Positions 37,048 to 46,800 of a stretch of 64,000 bases of DNA are shown one piece after another. Numbering within the stretch: position 1 is the first letter of the stretch; each line of letters starts with the position of its first letter. The DNA is from Ottowia sp. GTDB lineage: Bacteria > Pseudomonadota > Gammaproteobacteria > Burkholderiales > Burkholderiaceae_C. The translations under genes and the position numbers were made by a program. The notes under the pieces were generated by a model. It was not told the DNA's origin. It did no database searches and saw nothing but the letters and a program-made list of their open reading frames with translations. The stretch lies in NCBI RefSeq assembly GCF_016703145.1, contig NZ_JADJCO010000005.1:930001-994000 (forward strand), written 5' to 3'.

Positions 37048-38286
37048 TCAGCCGGCCAAGGCGCTGCCCACGGCCGTGTTGGCGTGGTGCTGCAGCTCGA
37101 CCCAGCGGCGCACGCGCTCGGCGTCGCCCAGGCGGCTGTATTTGCCGGTGGAATCGAGGAACACCATGATCAGCTTGCGGCCTGCCACTCGGGCCTGCAT
37201 CACCAGGCAGCGGCCCGCTTCCGAGATGTAGCCTGTCTTCTGCAGGCCGATGTCCCAGTCCGGGCTGCGCACCAGGCCGTTGGTGTTGTTGTACTGCAGC
37301 ACGCGGCTGCCGACGGCGACCTCGTAGCTCGGCGACGTGGTCAACTGGCGCAGCAGCGCGTCCCGGTGGGCGGCGGCCACCAACACCGCCAGGTCCTGCG
37401 CGCTGGAGCGGTTGGCGCTGAACAGGCCTGTGGGCTCGATGTAGCGCGTGTCCTTCATGCCCAGCATGAGGGCGCGCGCGTTCATCAGCGCCACGAAGCG
37501 GCCCATGCCGCCGGGGTAAGTCCGGCCCAGCGCGTGCGCGGCGCGGTTCTCGCTCGACATCAGGGCCAGGTGCATCAGCTCGCCGCGCGTGAGCTGCGTA
37601 CCGACGGCCAGGCGCGAGCGGCTGCCCTTCTCGGTGTCCACGTCGTCCTGGGTGATCGTGATCACCTCGTCCAGCGGCAGGCGCGCGTCGGAGACGACCA
37701 GCCCGGTCATCAGCTTGGTCAGCGACGCGATGGGCAGCACCGCGTGGTCGTTCTTGCTCAGCAGCACCTCGTGCGTGTCCTGGTCCAGCACCAGCGCCAC
37801 GCTGGACTCCAGGTCGAGCGGGTCGCTGACGGCGCGCAGGCCGGCCATCTGCCCGAACGACAGGCGCGGCGCCGGCGCCTCCCTCGGCACGTGCGCGACC
37901 GTGCGCAGCGACAGGCGGGTCTGCTGCGACGCCACGCGCGACGCGCGCGAACCGACCTTGTCCTTGCGCTGGCCGGCCACCAGGGTGCGGCCTACGCGCT
38001 CGCCGCGGCGGGCCGCGCCGTCGTCGGCCGCGAAGGCGCGCTTGGCCGACATGCGCCGACCGCTCTTGCCGCTCGCCGGCGTCGTGGATTCAGCGGCCCT
38101 GGCCTTTCCGCCAGAGGCCTTGGAGGACGTGGTCTTGGTCTTGGCCGAGGCCGCCTTGGCGGACTTCTTGGCCGGCGCGGCAAGGGCCGGGCTGAGGGGC
38201 GCCAGCGTGAGCACCAAGCTCGCCGAGGCCAGACCCAGGCCACATGCCCACGCCGTCAAAAACTTCCTGAGTGCAGCCGTGCGCAT
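37048..38286 (-). CDS. pbpG: D-alanyl-D-alanine endopeptidase (PBP7-type, peptidase S11)
   Basis: Periplasmic penicillin-binding hydrolase of cell-wall cross-links. 412 aa from ATG 38286 (a GTG directly upstream at 38289 is possible). After a signal segment (ACGLGLASASLVLTLAPL) comes an unusually long Lys/Ala/Ser-rich basic linker of about 100 residues, then the serine peptidase motifs SLTK, SEN and KTG (IASLTKLM, SSENRAAHAL, LQKTGYISEAG). The linker may bind wall polymers or cross the peptidoglycan layer. Confidence 0.9.
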   Translation of the reverse strand: MRTAALRKFLTAWACGLGLASASLVLTLAPLSPALAAPAKKSAKAASAKTKTTSSKASGGKARAAESTTPASGKSGRRMSAKRAFAADDGAARRGERVGRTLVAGQRKDKVGSRASRVASQQTRLSLRTVAHVPREAPAPRLSFGQMAGLRAVSDPLDLESSVALVLDQDTHEVLLSKNDHAVLPIASLTKLMTGLVVSDARLPLDEVITITQDDVDTEKGSRSRLAVGTQLTRGELMHLALMSSENRAAHALGRTYPGGMGRFVALMNARALMLGMKDTRYIEPTGLFSANRSSAQDLAVLVAAAHRDALLRQLTTSPSYEVAVGSRVLQYNNTNGLVRSPDWDIGLQKTGYISEAGRCLVMQARVAGRKLIMVFLDSTGKYSRLGDAERVRRWVELQHHANTAVGSALAG

Positions 38287-38338
38287 CACTGTTCCCCAAA
38301 CCAGACCACGAATGGGAACGGAGTGTACTGAAACTCAA

Positions 38339-38372
38339 AAAGAGGCGCAATATCAGCGACTTGCGCCTCTTT
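38339..38372 (-). terminator. Intrinsic terminator after leuA
   Basis: AAAGAGGCGCAA (38339-38350) pairs perfectly with TTGCGCCTCTTT (38361-38372) around a 10-base loop. On the minus strand the stem ends in a T-run (complement of 38337-38341). It separates leuA from the codirectional pbpG. Confidence 0.85.
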
Positions 38373-38404
38373 CTTCATGCATCGGCTCGAAAAAAGGGTT
38401 AACC

Positions 38405-39943
38405 CTATCCTTGCGCCGCAACCCGGTCAGCTTTGCTGTGTAATTTGTTGAGTGCACTCAGATAAGCCTTGGCCGAGGCGACCACGATGTCGGGGTCGGC
38501 GCCCACGCCGTTGACCACTCGGCCGCTGTTCTGCAGCCGCACGGTGACCTCGCCCTGGCTCTCGGTCGATCCGCTGATGGCGTTGACCGAGTACAGCACC
38601 ATCTCGGCGCCGCTCTTGACGTGCGATTCGATCGCCTTGAGCGACGCGTCCACCGGCCCGTTGCCGTCGGATTCGCCGCGCACCTCCCTGCCATCGACGG
38701 TGAACACGATCTGGGCATGGGGCATCTCGCCCGTCTCGCTGTGCTGCGACAGGGAGACAAAGCCGTATTGCTCCTTTTCGGCCGTCACGCTCTCGTCGCT
38801 GACCAGGGCCAGGATGTCCTCGTCGAAGATCTCGCTCTTGCGGTCGGCCAGTTCCTTGAACTTGGCGAACGCCGCCATGATCTCGCCCTCGGACTCCAGC
38901 ACCACGCCCAGCTCCTGCAGGCGCTGCTTGAAGGCATTGCGGCCGCTGAGCTTGCCCAGCACGATCTTGTTGGCGCTCCAGCCCACGTCCTCGGCACGCA
39001 TGATCTCGTAGGTGTCGCGCGCCTTCAGCACGCCGTCCTGGTGGATGCCCGAAGCGTGCGCGAAGGCGTTGGCGCCCACCACCGCCTTGTTGGGCTGCAC
39101 CACGAAGCCGGTGGTCTGGCTGACCATGCGGCTGGCCGGCACGATCTGCGAGGTGTCGATGCCGACGTCGAGGCCAAAGTAGTCCCGCCGCGTCTTCACG
39201 GCCATCACGATCTCTTCGAGCGAGCAGTTGCCCGCGCGCTCGCCCAGGCCGTTGATGGTGCACTCGATCTGCCGCGCGCCGCCGATCTTCACGCCCGCCA
39301 GGCTGTTGGCCACGGCCATGCCCAGGTCGTTGTGGCAGTGCACGGACCAGACGGCCTTGTCGCTGTTGGGCACCTTCTCGCGCAGCGTCTTGAGGAACTG
39401 GCCGTACAGCTCGGGAATGGCGTAGCCCACCGTGTCGGGGATGTTGATGGTGGTGGCGCCTTCGTTGATGACGGCCTCGCATACGCGCGCCAGAAAGTCG
39501 ATTTCGCTGCGGTAGCCGTCCTCGGCGCTGAATTCCACGTTGCCCATTTGGTTGCGTGCGAAGCGCACCGCCAGCCGCGCCTGCTCGAACACCTCGTCGG
39601 GCGTCATGCGCAGCTTCTTCTCCATGTGCAGCGGGCTGGTGGCGATGAAGGTGTGGATGCGCCCGCTGGCGGCCCCCTTCAGCGCCTCGGCGGCGCGCGC
39701 GATGTCGCGGTCGTTGGCGCGCGAGAGCGAGCAGATGGTCGAGTCCTTGATCACGTTGGCAATGGCCTGCACGCACTCGAAGTCGCCGTTGCTGCTGGCG
39801 GCGAAGCCGGCCTCGATCACGTCCACCTTCAGGCGTTCGAGCTGGCGGGCGATGCGCAGCTTCTCGTCGCGCGTCATGCTGGCGCCGGGCGATTGCTCGC
39901 CATCGCGCAAGGTGGTGTCGAAAATGATCAGCTTGTCGGTCAT
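38405..39943 (-). CDS. leuA: 2-isopropylmalate synthase (bacterial LeuA type 1)
   Basis: Condenses 2-ketoisovalerate and acetyl-CoA in the first committed step of leucine synthesis. 512 aa. The HMGL-like TIM barrel begins IIFDTTLRDGEQSPGASMT, has the metal-binding HCHNDLGMAVANSLAG and GLGERAGNCSLEEIVMA, and the C-terminal regulatory LeuA domain (about 390-512) binds leucine. AGGAG precedes the ATG. A second, differently built synthase lies 39 bp upstream. Confidence 0.93.
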   Translation of the reverse strand: MTDKLIIFDTTLRDGEQSPGASMTRDEKLRIARQLERLKVDVIEAGFAASSNGDFECVQAIANVIKDSTICSLSRANDRDIARAAEALKGAASGRIHTFIATSPLHMEKKLRMTPDEVFEQARLAVRFARNQMGNVEFSAEDGYRSEIDFLARVCEAVINEGATTINIPDTVGYAIPELYGQFLKTLREKVPNSDKAVWSVHCHNDLGMAVANSLAGVKIGGARQIECTINGLGERAGNCSLEEIVMAVKTRRDYFGLDVGIDTSQIVPASRMVSQTTGFVVQPNKAVVGANAFAHASGIHQDGVLKARDTYEIMRAEDVGWSANKIVLGKLSGRNAFKQRLQELGVVLESEGEIMAAFAKFKELADRKSEIFDEDILALVSDESVTAEKEQYGFVSLSQHSETGEMPHAQIVFTVDGREVRGESDGNGPVDASLKAIESHVKSGAEMVLYSVNAISGSTESQGEVTVRLQNSGRVVNGVGADPDIVVASAKAYLSALNKLHSKADRVAAQG

Positions 39944-39982
39944 CGTGTTTTCTCCTGGTCTGTTCGTCGAATCGCGCGGGGC

Positions 39983-41695
39983 TCAGGCGGCCACGGCGTC
40001 GGTCACGGACCGCGATTGTGCCGTGCCCCCAGGAGCGGCCCACCCCAACGCCTCGGCCCGGTGCACCCCGGAGGCGATGGCCCTGAAGGAAGCCGCCGTG
40101 GTGTCGGCATCGATGCCGACGCCGAACAGCGCCTGCGAGCCGTCCACGCGCAGCTCGACGTAGGCGACCGCGCGCGCATCCGCGCCGCTGCCGATGGCGT
40201 GCTGCTGGTAGTCGACGACGCGGATGGCATGGCCGGCGGCCTGCCCCAACGCGCGGCTGAAGGCGTCGATCGGCCCGTTGCCGCGACCTTCGATGGCATG
40301 CACCTGGCCGTTCCAGGAAAGGTCGCCGCGCAGCGAGACGATGCCCCCGTCATGCGCCTGCACCACGTGGCGGCGCAGGCCATGGCCCGTCTCCATGCGG
40401 TATTCGCGCTGGAAGATGCGCCACAGGTCGGCGGCGGTCAACTCCTTGCCCTCGGTGTCCATCACGCGCTGCACCACCTGGCTGAACTCGATCTGCAGGC
40501 GGCGCGGCAACGCCAGGCCGTATTCGCTTTCGAGCAGGTACGCCATGCCGCCCTTGCCCGACTGGCTGTTGACACGGATGATGGCCTCGTAGCTGCGGCC
40601 CAGGTCCTTCGGGTCGATCGGCAGGTAGGGCATCTGCCACACGTCGCCCTCCCGCCGGGCGGCGAAGGCCTTCTTGATCGCGTCCTGGTGCGAGCCGGAA
40701 AACGAGGTGTAGACCAGATCGCCCGCGTAGGGGTGGCGCGGGTGCACGGGCAACTGGTTACAGTGCTCGACCTCGGCCCGCACGGCGTCGATGTCGGAAA
40801 AATCCAGCCCCGGCGCCACGCCCTGGGTGTAGAGGTTGAGCGCCACGTTGACCACGTCCAGGTTGCCCGTGCGCTCGCCGTTGCCGAACAGGCAGCCCTC
40901 GACCCGGTGCGCGCCGGCCATGAGCGCCAGCTCGGCGCTGGCGGTGCCGGTGCCGCGGTCGTTGTGCGGGTGCACCGAGATCACCACCTCGGGCCGGCCA
41001 GCGAAGCGGCGCGCCATCCACTCGATCTGGTCGGCGAACACGTTGGGCGTGGCGCATTCCACCGTGGTCGGCAGGTTCAGGATGATGGGGCGTCCCGGCC
41101 CCCAGGCGGCGATGGCGGTCTCGCAGGCCTGCAGCGACACGTCAAGCTCGGCCAGGCTGAAGGTCTCGGGCGAATACTGCAGCACCCATTCGGCGCCCGG
41201 CTGCGCGTCGGTGAGCTGCCGCACCTGCCGCACGCGCGCGTCCACGAGTTCCATCACCTGCGGCACGCTCATGCCGAACACCACCTCGCGCCACACCGGG
41301 GCGACGGCGTTGTAGACGTGCACGATGGCGCGCCGCGCGCCGCGCAGCGACTCGATGGTGCGCTCGATCAACTCGTCGCGCGCGGGCGTCATGACCTGAA
41401 TGGTCACGTCGGGCGGAACGCGCCCCTCGTCGATCAGCTTGCGCACGAAGTCGAACTCGATCTGCGACGAGGCGGGAAAGCCGACCTCGATCTCCTTGAA
41501 GCCGGTCTTCACCAGCAGCTCGAACATGCGCAGCTTGCGCGCGGCGTCCATGGGTTCCACCAGCGCCTGGTTGCCGTCGCGCAGGTCGGTGGACAGCCAC
41601 GTCGGCGCGCGGGACAGGACGGCGTCGGGCCAGGTGCGGTCCTTCAGGCCGATGGGCGGAAAAGCGCGGTACTTGGTGCTGGGTTGCTGGAGCAT
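39983..41695 (-). CDS. leuA: 2-isopropylmalate synthase (LeuA type 2)
   Basis: 570 aa from ATG 41695. It belongs to the longer IPMS branch also found in actinobacteria and fungi: YRAFPPIGLKDRTWPD, STDLRDGNQALVEPMD, SVHPHNDRGTGTASAEL and GNGERTGNLDVVNVALN. The C-terminal allosteric domain is present (EGRGNGPIDAF). An upstream leucine-rich leader peptide and terminator hairpin indicate control by leucine attenuation. Having both IPMS types in tandem suggests different feedback properties. Confidence 0.93.
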   Translation of the reverse strand: MLQQPSTKYRAFPPIGLKDRTWPDAVLSRAPTWLSTDLRDGNQALVEPMDAARKLRMFELLVKTGFKEIEVGFPASSQIEFDFVRKLIDEGRVPPDVTIQVMTPARDELIERTIESLRGARRAIVHVYNAVAPVWREVVFGMSVPQVMELVDARVRQVRQLTDAQPGAEWVLQYSPETFSLAELDVSLQACETAIAAWGPGRPIILNLPTTVECATPNVFADQIEWMARRFAGRPEVVISVHPHNDRGTGTASAELALMAGAHRVEGCLFGNGERTGNLDVVNVALNLYTQGVAPGLDFSDIDAVRAEVEHCNQLPVHPRHPYAGDLVYTSFSGSHQDAIKKAFAARREGDVWQMPYLPIDPKDLGRSYEAIIRVNSQSGKGGMAYLLESEYGLALPRRLQIEFSQVVQRVMDTEGKELTAADLWRIFQREYRMETGHGLRRHVVQAHDGGIVSLRGDLSWNGQVHAIEGRGNGPIDAFSRALGQAAGHAIRVVDYQQHAIGSGADARAVAYVELRVDGSQALFGVGIDADTTAASFRAIASGVHRAEALGWAAPGGTAQSRSVTDAVAA

Positions 41696-41742
41696 GGGGT
41701 CATCCTTGTGGGAGGGGTTCGCCACCAGCAACACGAATGCAA

Positions 41743-41771
41743 ACGGCCCGCTGCTGGTGCATACGGGCCGT
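41743..41771 (-). terminator. Leucine attenuator hairpin upstream of leuA type 2
   Basis: ACGGCCCG (41743-41750) and CGGGCCGT (41764-41771) form an 8-bp GC-rich stem with a 13-base loop. On the minus strand it is followed by TTTGC. It sits between the leader peptide stop (41801) and the leuA start (41695), as expected for a transcription attenuator; the T-run is short. Confidence 0.7.
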
Positions 41772-41800
41772 CGAGGTGTTCGATGAAGAAATGAACGCGT

Positions 41801-41893
41801 CTAGCCCGCCTGTGGTAGCAGTAGAGCCAGTAGCGCACGCGCGGCGCAAGCCGATGCATCGGCTTGGACGGCAGCGGCGCGGGCGAATTTCAT
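41801..41893 (-). CDS. leuL: leu operon leader peptide (30 aa, leucine-rich)
   Basis: ATG at 41891-41893 and TAG at 41801-41803 enclose 30 codons. The peptide ends ALLALLLPQAG, with five Leu codons in six positions written CTA CTG GCT CTA CTG CTA. CTA is a scarce Leu codon in a GC-rich genome, so translation here should be sensitive to charged tRNA-Leu. It is followed by the attenuator hairpin and leuA. Too short for standard gene callers. Confidence 0.75.
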   Translation of the reverse strand: MKFARAAAVQADASACAARALLALLLPQAG

Positions 41894-41916
41894 AAGCCGA
41901 TTACTCTATCACAAAC

Positions 41917-42786
41917 TCAGTCGTGCAGGCCGCGTTCGTCCGGCTCGTCGGTGGAAGTGCTGACGATGCTGACCGGCTCGCCCTTGGCGCGCCGCCAGGC
42001 GTAGATGACGTAGCCCGACAGCGCGTAGCCCACGAACAGCACGAACAGCATGGTGGCCGGCTCGATGCTGATGATGGCGAACACCAGCGCCACCAGCACC
42101 AGCACCGCGAAAGGCACGCTGCGCCGGCCGCCGAAGTCCTTGAAGCTGTAGTAGGGGATGTTGGTCACCATCGTCAGGCCGGCGAACAGCGTGACTGCGA
42201 ACATGATCCACGACAGATCGCCCCGCCCGATCGGCACGCCGCCACCGCCGACCGAGATCAGCGCGCGGAACAGCGGCACCTCGCGGTGCGCGACCAGCAT
42301 GGCGCTGGTGAGCCAGATAAAGCCCGCCACCAGCGCCGCCGCCGCCGGCGACGGCAGGCCCTGGAAGTAGCGCTTGTCCACCACGCTGGTGTTGACGTTG
42401 AAGCGCGCCAGCCGCAGCGCCGCGCAGGCGCAGTAGATGAACGCGGCAATCCAGCCCCAGCGGCCCAGGGTTTCCAGCGCCCACAGATAGGCGATCAGCG
42501 CGGGCGCCACGCCAAAGGACACCATGTCGGCCAGCGAATCCATCTGCTCGCCAAACGCGCTTTGCGTGTGCGTCATGCGCGCCACGCGGCCGTCCAGGCT
42601 GTCCAGCACCATGGAGGCAAAGATGGCCGCGGTGGCCAGGTCAAAGCGGTTGTTGATCGCCATGACGATGCCGTAGAACGCCGCGAACAGCGCCGCCAGC
42701 GTGAACAGGTTGGGCAGCACGTAAATGCCCTTGGCCAGCCCTCGACGCGCATGCGGCTCGGGCGCATCGGGTGTGTTTCGTTCCAT
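41917..42786 (-). CDS. pssA: CDP-diacylglycerol--serine O-phosphatidyltransferase
   Basis: Makes phosphatidylserine in the inner membrane, the precursor of phosphatidylethanolamine. 289 aa from ATG 42786. The CDP-alcohol phosphotransferase signature lies in MVLDSLDGRVARM plus FGEQMDSLADMVSFG, giving the metal-binding Asp set, with about eight hydrophobic segments following. The C-terminal tail is hydrophilic. Upstream of the leader peptide and leuA in the same direction. Confidence 0.92.
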   Translation of the reverse strand: MERNTPDAPEPHARRGLAKGIYVLPNLFTLAALFAAFYGIVMAINNRFDLATAAIFASMVLDSLDGRVARMTHTQSAFGEQMDSLADMVSFGVAPALIAYLWALETLGRWGWIAAFIYCACAALRLARFNVNTSVVDKRYFQGLPSPAAAALVAGFIWLTSAMLVAHREVPLFRALISVGGGGVPIGRGDLSWIMFAVTLFAGLTMVTNIPYYSFKDFGGRRSVPFAVLVLVALVFAIISIEPATMLFVLFVGYALSGYVIYAWRRAKGEPVSIVSTSTDEPDERGLHD

Positions 42787-42868
42787 GAGGCTGATCTTAC
42801 GTGGTGAGCCCACGCCCGTGGCGCATCGGCTTTCGCCGCGAACGCCCCCACAGCCACGCCCCAGTCCC

Positions 42869-42935
42869 TGCAGGAGCGGCTTCAGCCGCGAATGCCCGCG
42901 TTTCCTTGCGGTTCGCGGCCAAAGCCGTTCCTGCA
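42869..42935. repeat. REP-like inverted repeat
   Basis: Arms of 24 bp (42869-42892 and 42912-42935) with TGCAGGAGCGGCTTC and, inverted, GAAC... pairing, differ at four positions. The GGAGCGGCTTCAGCCGCGAA phrase is of the REP type common in proteobacterial intergenic DNA. It lies between pssA and vapB. Confidence 0.6.
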
Positions 42936-43022
42936 AGTCATCGGCGTGCGTCAGTCCCGACAAGCCATCAAAGATGCGTGATGCGTTAGCATCAAACATC
43001 CCGTTTTTTTCAGGAGCCCGCC

Positions 43023-43283
43023 ATGCGCACCACGCTCGACATTGCGGACGACGTGCTTTTCGCCGCCAAGGAACTCGCACGCCGCGAAAAAAAGCCGCTG
43101 GGCCAGATCATCAGCGAACTGGCCCGCCAAGCCTTTGCCCAGCCCACCGCACTTGCGGCACCTGCCGCCGCCGCGCACGTGGCCGAACCGCTCGCCGCCT
43201 ATGGCATCCACCCGCTGCCGCCGCGCGGCGCCGTCATCAGCAATGAATTGATCGACCGCCTGCGCGACGAAGAAGGCGTTTGA
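43023..43283 (+). CDS. VapB-type antitoxin
   Basis: 86 aa. The N-terminal MRTTLDIADDVLFAAKELA followed by RREKKPLGQIISELARQA is a ribbon-helix-helix DNA-binding domain of the VapB/CopG kind; an Ala/Pro-rich linker and an acidic C-terminus for toxin binding follow. AGGAG precedes the start. The toxin gene begins one base after its stop codon. Confidence 0.85.
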   Translation: MRTTLDIADDVLFAAKELARREKKPLGQIISELARQAFAQPTALAAPAAAAHVAEPLAAYGIHPLPPRGAVISNELIDRLRDEEGV

Positions 43284-43284
43284 C

Positions 43285-43713
43285 GTGCGCGCCCTGCTTG
43301 ACGTGAACGTACTGATCGCGCTGCACGACAGCGACCACGTGCACCACCACACCGCCTCGCGCTGGCTGCAAGCGCACATTGCCCAGGGCTGGGCCAGTTG
43401 CCCGCTGACGCAAAACGGCTGCTTGCGCATCATGGCCCAGCCCGGCTACGGCCAGCCGCAGCCGCTGGCCGTGCTGGCGGCCATGCTGGGCCAATCGACC
43501 GCCGCGCGCTTTCATGCGTTCTGGCCCGATGACCTCAGCGTGCTGGACGCCGGGCATTTCCACCACGCCCACATCCACAGCCCGCGCCAGTTGACCGACC
43601 TGTACCTGCTGGCGCTGGCCGTGCGCCACGGCGGGCGGCTGGTGACGTTTGACCAGCGCATTGCCCTCAGCGCGGTGCCGCAGGCGCGGGCGGCGCATCT
43701 GGTGGTGCTGTAG
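43285..43713 (+). CDS. VapC-type PIN-domain ribonuclease toxin
   Basis: 142 aa starting with GTG at 43285. PIN nuclease acidic residues are visible: D6 in LLDVNVLIAL, an acidic position near FWPDDLSVLD, D in RQLTDLYLLALA, and D in LVTFDQRIAL. Cleaves structured RNA such as tRNA or rRNA in characterised homologues. Operon with the upstream VapB antitoxin. Confidence 0.88.
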   Translation: MRALLDVNVLIALHDSDHVHHHTASRWLQAHIAQGWASCPLTQNGCLRIMAQPGYGQPQPLAVLAAMLGQSTAARFHAFWPDDLSVLDAGHFHHAHIHSPRQLTDLYLLALAVRHGGRLVTFDQRIALSAVPQARAAHLVVL

Positions 43714-43733
43714 CCCGCTGGCCTGAGTAGACA

Positions 43734-43840
43734 CGTAGGGTGGGTAGAGCGAAGCGAAACCCACCAAACACACAACACACACCCATTGTTGTTTGCATGC
43801 CGAGTGGAGATGGGTTTCGCTTCGCTCTACCCATCCTACG
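43734..43840. repeat. Long inverted repeat with 30-bp arms
   Basis: 43734-43763 and 43811-43840 are complementary over 30 positions with a single mismatch; the arms contain TGGGTAGAGCGAAGCGAAAC and its complement. The 47-base spacer is CA-rich. The arm sequence resembles a widespread intergenic repeat. It separates vapC from the convergent RCC1-repeat gene and may terminate both. Confidence 0.7.
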
Positions 43841-43867
43841 AGCTACGAGCTGCCACCCTTAGAACGC

Positions 43868-46800
43868 TTACCCACGCGCGTGCCGCGAGCGAGCCAGCCC
43901 GATGGACGCCAGCATCGCCCCCAACAACCCGAGCAGCCACGCCGACAGCGTGGGCACCGGCACCAGTGCCCGCACGGCCACGTCCACGGTGGCCGTGGCC
44001 TGCTCGTGGTTCGCATCGGCTGCCCTGGTGGCGGTGACGGTGCAGGTGCCCACGGCGGTGCCGGTCAGCGTGCTGCCGTTCACCGTGCAAAACGCATTGC
44101 CCGCAGTCACCGCATAGCTCACCGCGCCCGTGCCCGAGCCGCCCGTGGTGCCCAGCGTGCTGATGCCACCGAGGGTGACGCCAGCCGGGCTGGCGGTGGC
44201 GGTCAGGGCGGCCTGGCTGGCTTTGCCGATGCTCAGGGTTTGCGTCTCTGTGGCGACCTCGTAGCTGGCGTCGCCCGCTTGCGTGGCGGTGATCTGGCAA
44301 TTGGCCGTGCCCGCGTTGATGCCCGTCACCACGCCTGCGCTGCTCACCGAGCAATCGGTCGATGTTGTGGAGAACGTGATCGGATAACTTGTGCCTGGTG
44401 TTGCCGTGGTCGAGGCCGTCACCGTGCCGGTACCGCCGTACAGCACGGTGGGCAGGGGGTCGAAGGTGATGAGCTGACTGGCTTTGCCCACATTGATCGT
44501 CTGCTGCACCTGCGGCGCAGCGCTGTAGTTTGCATTACCGGCCTGATTCGCATTGACGATGCAGTTGCCTACGCCAGTGAACGACACCACCCCACTTGCA
44601 ATCGTGCACGCGCCTGCGGTGGAGGCGGCGTCAAGGGTGAACGTCACCTCGTTGCCCGAGCCACCGCCGGTGGCGGCTACGGTGTAGGTCGCGCCGCCTA
44701 CCGTGGCATTGCCGGGTGCGGTCGAGGTGAAGGTGATGGTTTGCGGCAGCCTCGTGATTTCGAGCAGGCGCAACTGCTGCGGCGCTGCTGCGGTGGTGCC
44801 GCCGTCTCCATCGCCGCCGCCCGCGCGCGAGGCGCGCACGCCGCACAGCGCGCCGACGGCCCCAGTGGCGGCCAGCGTGGTGCCGCTGACAGTGCAGGTA
44901 TCGGGGGTCCACACATCAAAGACGATTGGCGCGCTGCCGCCAGCGCTTGCCTGCGCGGCGAGGGACAGCATGCCGCCCAGCGCAATCGTCGTCAGGGGCA
45001 CGGTCGGCGCAGGCGGATTGAAGGCCAGCGATTGACCACTGCGCAGCGCCAATGGCCGCGGATGGGGGTTGTCGTTGCCGTTGTTGGTCGGGTTGCCGAG
45101 CTCGCCGTTCCGGTTCGAGCCCCAGCACGTGACCGCACCCGCCGTGCTCAGCGCACAGGTGTGGCTAAAGCCCGCCGCGATCGCCGCCACACCGCTCAAA
45201 CCCGTGACCGGCTGCGGTGCCGGATTGGAGCTGTTATTGCCGCTGTTGGTCGGGTTGCCGAGCTGGCCGCTGTTGTTCAAGCCCCAGCACGTGACCGCAC
45301 CCGACGTGGTCAGCGCGCAGGTGTAAAGTCGGCCCGCCGTGATCGCCGCCACGCCGCTGCTCAAACCCGTGACCGGCTGCGGTGCCGGATTGGGGTTGCT
45401 ATTGCCGCTGTTGGTCGGGTTGCCGAGCTGGCCTCTGTTGTTCAAGCCCCAGCACGTGACCGCGCCCGCCGTGCTCAGCGCGCAGGTGTGATCGCTGTTC
45501 GCCGTGATCGCCACCACGCCGCTGCTCAAACCCGTGACCGGCTGCGGTGCCGGATTGGGGTTGTTATTGCCGCTGTTGGTCGGGTTGCCGAGCTGGCCTC
45601 TGTTGTTCAAGCCCCAGCACGTGACCGCGCCCGACGTGGTCAGCGCACAGGTGTGGGCGTCGCCCGCCGCGATCGCCACCACGCTGCTCAAACCCGCCAC
45701 CGGCTGCGGTGCCGGATTGGGGTTGCTGTTGCCGTTGTTGGTCGTGTTGCCGAGCTGGCCGTACCAGTTCAAGCCCCAGCACGTGACCGTGCCCGCCGTG
45801 CTCAGCGCGCAGGTGTGAAGTTGGCCCGCCGTGATTGCGACCACACCGCTGTCCAAGTCCGTCACCGGCAACGGTGTCGGATTGGCGTTGCTGTTGCCGT
45901 TGTTGCTCGTGTTGCCGAGCTGGCCGTACAAGTTGTCACCCCAGCACGTGACCGCGCCCGCCGTGCTCAACGCACAAGTGTGGGAAGCGCCCGTCGCGAT
46001 CGCCGCCACACCGCTGCCCAAACCCGTGACCGGCAGTGGTGCCGGATTGGGGTTGTAATTGCCGCTGTTGCTCGGGTTGCCGAGCTGGCCGAACCGGTTT
46101 TCCCCCCAGCACGTGACCGCGCCCGCCGGGGTCAGCGCGCAGGTGTGGTCGCCGCCCACCGCAATCGTGCCGACCGGCTGGTCGACTGGCGTGCCGCTGA
46201 TCGTGACCGGGCGCGTCGCATAGGCCACACCCTGGGCGTAGCCGCTCACGGCGCGAGGCACCGGGTTGGCGTTGTTGTTGCCGGTGTTGGTCGGGTTGCC
46301 GAGCTGACCGAACTGGTTCCGACCCCAGCACGTAAGCGCGCCCGCCGTGCTCAGCGCGCAGGTGTGGGCAGCGCCCGCCGTGATTGCCGCCACACCGCTG
46401 CTCAAACCCGTCACTGGCTGTGGATTGGCGCTGCTGTTGGTCGGGTTGCCGAGCTGGCCGACGCTGTTGTCACCCCAGCACGTAAGCGCGCCCGCCGTGC
46501 TCAGCGCGCAGGTGTGGTGGTCGCCCGCCGCGATCGCCGCCACGCTGCTCAAACCCGCCACCGGCTGCGGTGCCGGATTGGCGTTGCTGTTGCTGTTGCC
46601 GAGCTGGCGGTAGAAGTTGTCACCCCAGCACGTGACCGCGCCCGCCGTGCTCAACGCACAAGTGTGGGCAGCGCCCGTCGCGATCGCCGCCACACCGCTG
46701 CCCAAACCCGTGACCGGCAGTGGTGCCGGATTGGGGTTGTTATTGCCGCTGTTGGTCAGGTTGCCGAGCTGACCGAACTGGTTCCGACCCCAGCACGTGA

